From assembly GCA_964429265.1 (NCBI GenBank), contig CAYSBK010000004.1:1-38483 (forward strand): DNA of 38,483 nucleotides, read 5' to 3'. Both the position numbers and the translations under genes were made by a program. This document shows positions 32,371-38,483 of this stretch, in pieces (positions within the stretch are counted from its first letter, which is position 1; every line of letters starts with the position of its first letter). The DNA comes from CAYSBK01 sp964429265 (lineage in GTDB: Bacteria; Planctomycetota; Phycisphaerae; Sedimentisphaerales; Anaerobacaceae). The notes beneath the pieces are model-generated. The model made no database searches and was not told where the DNA came from. It worked only from the letters and a program-made list of their open reading frames with translations.

Positions 32371-32391
32371 CCCCGTGGCTGCACCACGGGG
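32371..32391 (+). repeat. Perfect 8-bp stem-loop after the histone gene
   Basis: CCCCGTGG (32371-32378), loop CTGCA, CCACGGGG (32384-32391). No T tail follows, so it is more likely an RNA 3' stabiliser or protein site than a terminator. Confidence 0.45.
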
Positions 32392-32457
32392 TATCGTAAC
32401 TGGGCGGTCATCCCGCCAGGCGGGCCGAAGCGCCCCCTGTGGTATCCATTTGCGCAC

Positions 32458-32493
32458 AACAGCCGCCGGGCCAATCGGGCCCGGGCGGCTGTT
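32458..32493 (+). terminator. Terminator-like hairpin for the histone transcript
   Basis: AACAGCCGCC-GGGCC (32458-32472), a short loop, and GGGCCCGGGCGGCTGTT (32477-32493) form a stem of about 14 pairs with one bulge. A weak T-rich sequence (CTTCATT) follows. Confidence 0.5.
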
Positions 32494-32612
32494 CTTCATT
32501 GGCCGCCGGGCCACCCGGACCAGTTCCGCGGCAGCAAAATGGGCTGTGCGGCGGGTCTTCCTCGTGCGATTGGGGGCGGATTGCATTTTACCACCACCGG
32601 CTGCACCGGCCT

Positions 32613-32690
32613 TATCAGTATTAAAAAAGCCGATTACCGCAGTTCCGGGACAACCTTGAGCAGTCGAAACCGGCGGTCTGGATACTGATA
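32613..32690. repeat. Spaced inverted repeat upstream of the glycogen operon
   Basis: TATCAGTAT (32613-32621) is the exact complement of ATACTGATA (32682-32690), with 60 bases between; one more T/A pair extends it outward. It could pair in RNA to close a larger structure or bind a dimer at two sites. Confidence 0.45.
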
Positions 32691-32742
32691 ATGCGGTTCC
32701 ACCGGCAAATTTTATCGCTGCAAAATTAAGCCGCCATTGGTT

Positions 32743-32763
32743 ATTGCCGATAAATTGCCATAA
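32743..32763 (+). repeat. Near-tandem repeat ATTGCCGATAA / ATTGCCATAA
   Basis: The two units touch (32743-32753 and 32754-32763) and differ by one missing base. They lie about 100 bases before the glycosyltransferase start, where regulator sites would be expected. Confidence 0.4.
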
Positions 32764-32861
32764 GGAGCGGCGCCGTTGGGGACGCCGCCTGCCCCAGCAC
32801 CGTACATCTTCGGTTTTGGAGCACGAAAGCCGTACATATAGACGGGCCGGAAAAACTACTT

Positions 32862-34175
32862 ATGGATACTACCACAGGCCACGGACAGTTGAGGGTCTTG
32901 ATGCTGGGGTGGGAGTTCCCGCCGTTTATCAGCGGAGGGCTTGGCACCGCCTGTTACGGACTGACGCGGGCCCTTGACCGAGTCGGCGTCAATGTGACCT
33001 TCGTGCTGCCGAGACCGGTTGGCGCTGATTACGCCGGCCACGTAAAGCTGCTTACACCCGGCTCCGGCAGCCGCAGCCGCGTCGAGGTCAAGCAATTCAA
33101 GAACGTCCAATTTCGGATGATCAGATCGGCACTGAAACCCTACTGCGACAGCGAGACATATGCCGAACGGATAGAACAAATCAAACAGGCCAAACGGCGC
33201 GTCGATACACACATCGACCAGCCCGTGGCGGCCGTCGACTACAAGGGAGACCTCTACGGGGAGGTACACCGATATGCAGCGGTCGCCGCCGAGCTTGCCC
33301 GCAGCGAGCAGTTCGACATCATACACGCTCATGACTGGATGACCTACCCCGCCGGCATCGCAATCGCATCGCTCAGCGGCAGGCCCCTGGTTGTGCACCT
33401 GCACTCCAGCGAGTTCGACCGGTCTGGTGAACACGTCAACCAGATGATTTATGACATCGAGCGGCGGGGAATGGAACTCGCCGACAGGGTCATTGCAGTC
33501 AGCAACTACACCCGGGGGATCGTCGTCCAGCGTTACGGCATAAGCCCCGACAAGATCGAGGTGGTGCATAACGGACTTGACCGCAACGGCAAGTGGCCTT
33601 TGACGGACGCCGGCATCGAGAAAAACGAAAAAATAGTTCTGTTCCTTGGCCGCATCACAATGCAGAAAGGCCCCGAGTACTTCCTGGCGGCAGCGAAGAA
33701 GGTGCTGGAGGTTATGGACGACGTGAAGTTCGTTATGGCCGGCTCCGGCGACCTTATGCAGCGCGCGGTGGAGATGGCGGCCGAGCTTGGGATAGGACAC
33801 AAGGTGCTGTTTACCGGCTTTCTCCGGGGCGATGACGTCCAGAAGATATACAGGATGGCGGACCTGTTCGTGATGCCGTCCGTCTCGGAGCCGTTCGGCC
33901 TGGTGCCCCTGGAGGCCCTGGACAACGATGTTCCGGTGATAATAAGCAAGCAAAGCGGAGTCTCGGAGGTCCTCACGCACGTGCTGAAAGTGGACTTCTG
34001 GGACGTCAACGAAATGGCGAACAAGATTGTGGCGGTGCTGAAATATCCGCCGTTGAAAACAACTCTTCGCAGCTACGGCAATTACGAGGTCCGCAGGTTA
34101 TCGTGGATGGATGCCGCACGCAAGTGTGTACGGATTTACCACAGCACGCTGGCGGCGGTGGGTTCGAAGGTTTAG
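32862..34175 (+). CDS. Glycogen synthase-like glycosyltransferase (GT4/GT5)
   Basis: A 437-residue GT-B enzyme close to the glycogen/starch synthase type. The N-terminal MLGWEFPPFISGGLGTACYGL is the glycine-rich donor loop with the KxGGL-like pattern; FDIIHAHDWMTYPAGIA follows, as in starch synthases. The C-terminal half has VLFLGRITMQKGPEYFL and the EX7E motif SEPFGLVPLEALDN. It probably elongates an alpha-glucan, as suggested by GH57 and GH133 genes directly downstream; the nucleotide donor is unknown. It leads the three-gene operon. Confidence 0.88.
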   Translation: MDTTTGHGQLRVLMLGWEFPPFISGGLGTACYGLTRALDRVGVNVTFVLPRPVGADYAGHVKLLTPGSGSRSRVEVKQFKNVQFRMIRSALKPYCDSETYAERIEQIKQAKRRVDTHIDQPVAAVDYKGDLYGEVHRYAAVAAELARSEQFDIIHAHDWMTYPAGIAIASLSGRPLVVHLHSSEFDRSGEHVNQMIYDIERRGMELADRVIAVSNYTRGIVVQRYGISPDKIEVVHNGLDRNGKWPLTDAGIEKNEKIVLFLGRITMQKGPEYFLAAAKKVLEVMDDVKFVMAGSGDLMQRAVEMAAELGIGHKVLFTGFLRGDDVQKIYRMADLFVMPSVSEPFGLVPLEALDNDVPVIISKQSGVSEVLTHVLKVDFWDVNEMANKIVAVLKYPPLKTTLRSYGNYEVRRLSWMDAARKCVRIYHSTLAAVGSKV

Positions 34176-34191
34176 ACCAGGAAAAACAGCT

Positions 34192-35442
34192 ATGCCCTCG
34201 GTTTGTTTCTACTTTCAAATGCATCAGCCGTTGAGATTGCGGCACTACACGGTCTTCGACAGGGACGACAACTATTTCGACGACGCAAAGAATGCCTTCA
34301 TATGCCGCAAGGTCGCCAACAAGTGTTATCTGCCGGCGAACCGTCTGCTGCTGGACTTGATACGTCGCTGCGAAGGGCGGTTCCGTGTGGCGTTCAGCAT
34401 CACGGGCGTTTTGCTGGACCAGCTCCGCCTGTATGCACCCGAGGTTCTCAGCACACTCCATGCCCTTGCCGAGACCGGCTGCGTCGAGTTCCTGGCGGAG
34501 ACCTATTACCACAGCCTGAGCTTCCTGTACTCGAAGCAGGAGTTCCTCGAACAGGTGAACCTGCACCGCCGAACGATGCGAGAGATGTTCGGCTTCGAAC
34601 CCCGTGTGTTCAGAAACACCGAGTTGATATACAACAACGACCTCGCTGCCTTGATAGACTCGCAGGATTGTTTCGATGCGATCCTGGCTGAGGGGGTGGA
34701 TTACGTTCTTGGATTTCGAAGCCCGAACTTCGTTTATCGCCCTCCGAACTGCCGGAACCTGAAGCTTCTGCTGAAGAATTACCCACTGAGCGACGACATT
34801 GCGTTTCGGTTTTCGAACCGTGGTTGGTCCGAGTGGCCGCTCACCGCCGAGAAGTTTGCAGGCTGGATCAACAACGTCAACGGCAACGGCAACGTCGTCA
34901 ACCTGTTTATGGACTACGAGACCTTCGGCGAACACCAGTGGAAAGACACCGGCATCTTCGAGTTTCTGCGGAGACTGCCGCACGAGATCCTCAAGCATCC
35001 GGACAACGACTTCAGGACACCCGGCGAGGTCGCCCGGACCTATGCCGCGATGGACACCGTGGATATACCGCACCTTACCAGTTGGGCCGACACCCAGAGG
35101 GATTTGTCCGCCTGGCTGGGCAATGCGATGCAATCGAATGCAATCTGCGAGCTGTACCGGCTCGAACGGTGGATCAAGGATAGTGGCGATGAAAAGCTGC
35201 TGCTGGCGTGGCGGCGGCTGCAAAGCTCCGACCATTTCTACTATATGTGCACGAAGTATTTTGCCGACGGAGACGTCCACAAGTACTTCAACCCTTACGC
35301 TTCACCTTACGACTCGTATATCAACTTTATGAACGTGCTGGACAACCTGCGCAGGCGGTGCTGTGCTGCAGCCGGACGACAGCAGCCGTGCGCGGCACCT
35401 CAAGACCGGGACCGACCGGTTCTGCAGACTCTGGTGTGCTGA
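34192..35442 (+). CDS. GH57 alpha-amylase-type glycoside hydrolase
   Basis: A 416-residue GH57 enzyme acting on alpha-glucans. The start at 34192 (MPSVCFYFQMHQP) follows AGGA and begins directly at the family's first strand with the HQP motif; a longer frame overlapping the GT gene is rejected. The catalytic nucleophile is Glu in VFRNTELIYNN and the acid is Asp in LFMDYETFGEHQW; both are conserved. The C-terminal helical part (SDHFYYM, YFNPYASPYDSYINFMN) is typical. No signal peptide: an intracellular enzyme working on stored glucan. The last 30 residues (CCAAAGRQQPCAAP onward) look poorly conserved. Confidence 0.92.
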   Translation: MPSVCFYFQMHQPLRLRHYTVFDRDDNYFDDAKNAFICRKVANKCYLPANRLLLDLIRRCEGRFRVAFSITGVLLDQLRLYAPEVLSTLHALAETGCVEFLAETYYHSLSFLYSKQEFLEQVNLHRRTMREMFGFEPRVFRNTELIYNNDLAALIDSQDCFDAILAEGVDYVLGFRSPNFVYRPPNCRNLKLLLKNYPLSDDIAFRFSNRGWSEWPLTAEKFAGWINNVNGNGNVVNLFMDYETFGEHQWKDTGIFEFLRRLPHEILKHPDNDFRTPGEVARTYAAMDTVDIPHLTSWADTQRDLSAWLGNAMQSNAICELYRLERWIKDSGDEKLLLAWRRLQSSDHFYYMCTKYFADGDVHKYFNPYASPYDSYINFMNVLDNLRRRCCAAAGRQQPCAAPQDRDRPVLQTLVC

Positions 35443-35486
35443 CAACGCCGGCTGGAAAGGGCCTGTGAACTTCTGACTTTGGGGCA

Positions 35487-37712
35487 ATGCGTACCGGCTA
35501 CACAATAGCATCAACAGTGCAGAAAACCCACGGTGCCACGATCGCTTCCGTTCCGCTTGCCGACAGACCCCTCGACGAACTGCTCGAAACCGAATGGCTG
35601 CTGACCAACAGCCGGGGCGGCTATGCGTGCTCGAGCATCCTCGGCTGTAACACCAGACGCTACCACGGGCTTCTGGTCGGCTCGCTGAATCCGCTGGCCA
35701 GAAGAATTATGGCCCTTTCCAACTGCGTCGAAATGGTCGTTCTTGAGGATGAAACCGGCTCCAACGGTTCGCCGCAGGCGCGGCTGTTCAACCTGTCCAC
35801 GTTCGAGTTCAACGGAAAAATCACGCCGGAGGGCTTTCGATTCGCCAGAAGGTTTTGCAGGGATACCGGCGCTCACTTCGAGTTTCAATTCGACCGGTTT
35901 GCACTGCTAAAGTCGGTGTATCTGGCGCCGGATGCCGACAGGGTGGCAATAGTCTACACGCTGCACAGCAACGCACATAGACCGCCTCATCGCTGCAACT
36001 GTCCGCCGAGGCTCACCGTGCGCCCGCTGGTGGGGTTGAGAGACTTTCACGGCCTGCAGAAATCCTACGCCCGCCTGCAATACAACCACCTGGGTCAGGC
36101 CGTAGCAGTCTGTTCGGAAGAACCGGCAAGCCGCGAATTACTTCTGCTGGATAGCGCCGAGCTGAGTTTCAACCACGACCCACAGTGGTGGTTCAACTTC
36201 CTCTACCGGTTTGATAAACGGCGCGGCCAGGAGTACACCGAGGACCTCTGGTCCCCGGGATTCTTCGAATGCAGTATGGAGATAGGTTCGCAGGTCGTGT
36301 TGTGGGCGGAATTGTGCGCCAAGCCGGTAAACGGCGCAGGCGGCAACACCATATCCGGAACACACCGGCGATATGATATTGAATCGCTGCGGCGGCAACT
36401 TCGCCAGCGCCGCGACAATATATTGCGCAGTGCCCGCAATGTCAGCCGAAACACGCGACTGGCGGTGCTGAACAGGCCGCCGAACCAGCACCCGGGCGCA
36501 AACCTGCTGTCTGCGCTGTGGGATAAACGCCTCAATCACCGCCGCAGTTACGACATACTCTGTCAGGCCGCTGACCAGTTCATCGCGTACCGCGGCCAGA
36601 ACTCCGACGGCAACAATCGCTGCCGATATACCGTCCTGGCGGGCTACCCCTGGTTTGCGGACTGGGGACGGGATACGTTCATCTCGCTGCCGGGCCTTCT
36701 GCTGCTTACGGGAAGATTCGAACAGGCCAGGTCGATTCTGAGCACCTTTGCCCAGGCCGCCGACGCCGGGATGATTCCCAACCGCTTCGACGACTACAGC
36801 GGCACCGCGTGCTTCAACAGCATCGACGCGTCCTTATGGTTTATCAACGCCTCGTTCCAGTACCTTCAGGCCACCGATGATATGGCCACGTTCACCCAGA
36901 GTTTGCTTCCGACGATTCGCTGGATAGTCGATTCGTACAACCAGGGAACGCTGTTCGGCATAAAGACCGATGATGACGGACTCGTCACAGGCGGCAACGA
37001 GGAAACGCAACTCACCTGGATGGATGCCAAGTGCGACGGCGTGGCATTCACCCCTCGATTTGGAAAAGCGGTGGAGGTCAACGCCCTGTGGTACAACGCC
37101 TTGAGGCATCTGGCCCGCTTCTATGCCGGCCGCGATGAACAAATCGAACAGACTTATCAATCTATGGCCGACAGGGCCGGCGCAAGCTTTGCCAGAATCT
37201 TCTGGAACCAGCAACTTGGCTACCTCAACGACCGGGTGCTGCCGGACGGCTCGCCCGATACCAGCTTGCGGCCGAACCAGATATTTGCCGTGTCTTTGCC
37301 GTTTCCAACTCTGTCGTGGGAGCAGGCGCGATGCGTCGTTGAGACGGTGCAAAAACATCTGCTGACGCCGTACGGGCTGAGGACTCTCAGCCCCGACGAC
37401 CCCAGGTACATAAGCCGGTACATCGGCGACCAGCGGCAGCGCGACCAGGCGTATCATCAGGGCACAGTCTGGGCCTACCTGATAGGACACTTTGTGGAAG
37501 CCTACCTGAAGGTGCACGCCTTCAGCCGCAGCAGCCGCAGGCAGGCCGCCGAGTTCATCAGGCCGCTGATGCAGCACGTCACCGAAAGAGCTTGCCTGGG
37601 ACAGGTCAGCGAAATCTTCGACGGCGACGAACCACATACGCCGCGAGGATGCTTCGCTCAGGCCTGGAGTGTTGCTGAGCTTATCAGGGCGTATCACCTG
37701 ATTCACACTTGA
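35487..37712 (+). CDS. Glycogen debranching enzyme, GH133 (amylo-alpha-1,6-glucosidase)
   Basis: A 741-residue enzyme removing alpha-1,6 branches. The N-terminal domain (about 20-300) opens with EWLLTNSRGGYACSSILGCNTRRYHGLLV, the standard start of bacterial/archaeal debranching enzymes. The (alpha/alpha)6 catalytic domain (about 350-741) has GYPWFADWGRDTFISLPGLLL, FDDYSGTACFNSIDASLWFI, MDAKCDGVAFTPRFGKAVEVNALWYNAL and YHQGTVWAYLIGHF. All conserved catalytic blocks are present. Length is a little above normal because of an Arg-rich insert near 315-350. It lies 44 bases after GH57 in the same operon. Confidence 0.94.
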   Translation: MRTGYTIASTVQKTHGATIASVPLADRPLDELLETEWLLTNSRGGYACSSILGCNTRRYHGLLVGSLNPLARRIMALSNCVEMVVLEDETGSNGSPQARLFNLSTFEFNGKITPEGFRFARRFCRDTGAHFEFQFDRFALLKSVYLAPDADRVAIVYTLHSNAHRPPHRCNCPPRLTVRPLVGLRDFHGLQKSYARLQYNHLGQAVAVCSEEPASRELLLLDSAELSFNHDPQWWFNFLYRFDKRRGQEYTEDLWSPGFFECSMEIGSQVVLWAELCAKPVNGAGGNTISGTHRRYDIESLRRQLRQRRDNILRSARNVSRNTRLAVLNRPPNQHPGANLLSALWDKRLNHRRSYDILCQAADQFIAYRGQNSDGNNRCRYTVLAGYPWFADWGRDTFISLPGLLLLTGRFEQARSILSTFAQAADAGMIPNRFDDYSGTACFNSIDASLWFINASFQYLQATDDMATFTQSLLPTIRWIVDSYNQGTLFGIKTDDDGLVTGGNEETQLTWMDAKCDGVAFTPRFGKAVEVNALWYNALRHLARFYAGRDEQIEQTYQSMADRAGASFARIFWNQQLGYLNDRVLPDGSPDTSLRPNQIFAVSLPFPTLSWEQARCVVETVQKHLLTPYGLRTLSPDDPRYISRYIGDQRQRDQAYHQGTVWAYLIGHFVEAYLKVHAFSRSSRRQAAEFIRPLMQHVTERACLGQVSEIFDGDEPHTPRGCFAQAWSVAELIRAYHLIHT

Positions 37713-37748
37713 GCGGCTCGGTCGGGCAGAACTGCTTTCGTATACTGC

Positions 37749-38381
37749 TCAAAAACTCTCCGCCATCTTCTTCGCAGCATCAATGGCGGCAAGCCGCTTC
37801 TGCCGGGCGGTATCCGGCCCGGCCGCAAGCGTCGGCTCAACCACTATCGAGAGGATCTCCTCGAAGCCGATAAAACGCAGAATCAATTCAACGTACTTTC
37901 TCTGCAGATCGAAGGACTCGGCGGCACTGCCCGGCTCATACCGGCCGCCACGAGAGTAGGCCACAAATACCGGCTTACCTGTGACCAGTCCCGCATAATT
38001 TCCCTTCTCATCGACCGAAAATGTCAGGCCCGGCTGTACGATGATGTCGATGTACTGCTTGAGCCGGTAGGGAATCGAGAAATTCCACATCGGTACGGCA
38101 AAGACGTACTTGTCCGCCGCCTTGAATTCCTGAATCAATGCGACGACCTCGTCCCAGATTTCGCGGTCCGCCGGCGAGTGTCCCTTGCCATGCATTATCT
38201 TGTACTTGGCTGTCGCCGCCGCCAGGTCGAACGGGGGCAATGACCTTTTGAAAAGGTCGAGCCTCTTTACAACCTCCTCCGGATGCAAACGCGTGCAAGA
38301 ATCCAGAAAGGCCTCGGCAACGGCCGCACAATAGGAGCGCTCCTCTCGCGGTGACGCCTTGATATACAGGATTGTGCTCAT
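37749..38381 (-). CDS. FMN-dependent NADH-azoreductase-like flavoprotein
   Basis: A 210-residue flavodoxin-fold quinone/azo reductase (AzoR family). I start at 38381, with GGGGGA six bases before the ATG, rather than at a TTG 12 bases further up. The FMN phosphate loop ASPREERSYC is at about 9-18, then VPMWNFSIPYRLKQYIDIIVQPGLTF, which binds the flavin ring and marks the family, and VAYSRGGRYEPGS. Natural substrates are quinones or electrophiles. It is convergent with the GH133 gene with 36 bases between. Upstream sequence to the window end (38382-38483) shows no gene I can support. Confidence 0.9.
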   Translation of the reverse strand: MSTILYIKASPREERSYCAAVAEAFLDSCTRLHPEEVVKRLDLFKRSLPPFDLAAATAKYKIMHGKGHSPADREIWDEVVALIQEFKAADKYVFAVPMWNFSIPYRLKQYIDIIVQPGLTFSVDEKGNYAGLVTGKPVFVAYSRGGRYEPGSAAESFDLQRKYVELILRFIGFEEILSIVVEPTLAAGPDTARQKRLAAIDAAKKMAESF

Positions 38382-38483
38382 AAAGTCCCCCAAAAACTAT
38401 CCTTGATTTCGATGATTGTTTCCTGGCGCCACGCCAACTGTAGAAGCCACGTTGCGGGCCACAAGGTTTTCTCGATCTGCCGC

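Larger units (their letters stand above)
32327..32861. other. Intergenic region between histone and glycogen operon
   Basis: 535 bases without a credible gene. In order: a perfect hairpin at 32371-32391, a terminator-like hairpin at 32458-32493, a widely spaced 9-bp inverted repeat at 32613-32690, a near-tandem 11/10-bp repeat at 32743-32763, a short GC hairpin at 32767-32788 and two copies of CCGTACAT at 32800 and 32830. Confidence 0.5.

Noticed and set aside
32613..32700. TPP or SAM riboswitch
   Set aside because: Fragments such as CTGGATA...ATAATGCGG look superficially similar, but the conserved core order is absent.
34006..35280. Minus-strand frame of 424 residues opposite GH57
   Set aside because: Shadow of the GH57 coding strand; no recognisable domain.
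38378..38482. Possible C-terminal end of a minus-strand gene whose TGA overlaps the azoreductase ATG
   Set aside because: Only about 34 residues with no recognisable text; another minus frame is also open, so no choice is justified.
1..38483. tRNA, rRNA, CRISPR, transposase, integrase or phage genes
   Set aside because: Scanned by eye for T-loop motifs, repeat-spacer arrays and transposase/integrase text in the translations; none was found.

Overview
The window reads as chromosomal DNA of a planctomycete-type bacterium, most likely of the Phycisphaerae/Sedimentisphaerales kind. This is inference from gene content: a Tat-exported formylglycine sulfatase, an LL-diaminopimelate aminotransferase, a FolK-deoxynucleoside kinase fusion, a heme-motif/DUF1080 protein, GH57 and GH133 glycogen enzymes, a single-domain bacterial histone, and a high-GC coding style with good Shine-Dalgarno sites. 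No rRNA, tRNA, CRISPR array, insertion sequence or phage gene was recognised.

Layout. 1-228 is the tail of an exported beta-rich protein. 0.26-3.8 kb holds panB (-), an SDR oxidoreductase (+) and a sulfatase (-). 4.0-8.7 kb is a plus-strand operon behind a strong promoter: dapL, folK-dNK fusion, panC, panD and lgt. It is met tail-to-tail by a bioF-like gene whose 3' end overlaps lgt; a rhomboid protease gene diverges from bioF. 10.8-12.8 kb (-) is a tight three-gene ECF sigma / membrane anti-sigma / periplasmic coiled-coil operon. 12.9-15.2 kb has a Cys-containing small protein, a very basic 26-residue microprotein and a RACo-like 2Fe-2S/ASKHA protein, followed by 0.5 kb of structured non-coding DNA. 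15.8-20.0 kb holds a 49-residue protein and a minus-strand pilT / GspE-like / cvpA operon behind a near-perfect sigma-70 promoter; the GspE-like protein has lost its Walker A lysine and carries membrane helices.

20.2-25.3 kb contains an AllA-like cupin, mgtE, a secreted hypothetical protein, a SAP-like peptide, ribosomal protein bTHX and an NtrC-class activator with Glu at the phosphoacceptor position. 25.5-30.2 kb (-) has dapF below a nucleotide-sugar dehydrogenase / GT4 / GH130 operon. 30.3-31.8 kb (-) has a truncated-looking heme/DUF1080 protein and two small conserved proteins. 32.1 kb carries the bacterial histone. 32.9-37.7 kb (+) is a glycogen-type operon (GT4/5, GH57, GH133), and an azoreductase-like flavoprotein ends the window.

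How they work together. panB, panC and panD cover most of pantothenate synthesis, and dapL plus dapF give the short route to meso-diaminopimelate for lysine and peptidoglycan. Two carbohydrate operons flank the histone region. The features most worth follow-up are the histone, the D54E-like response regulator, the degenerate secretion-ATPase homologue, the basic microprotein and the non-coding block at 15.26-15.57 kb.
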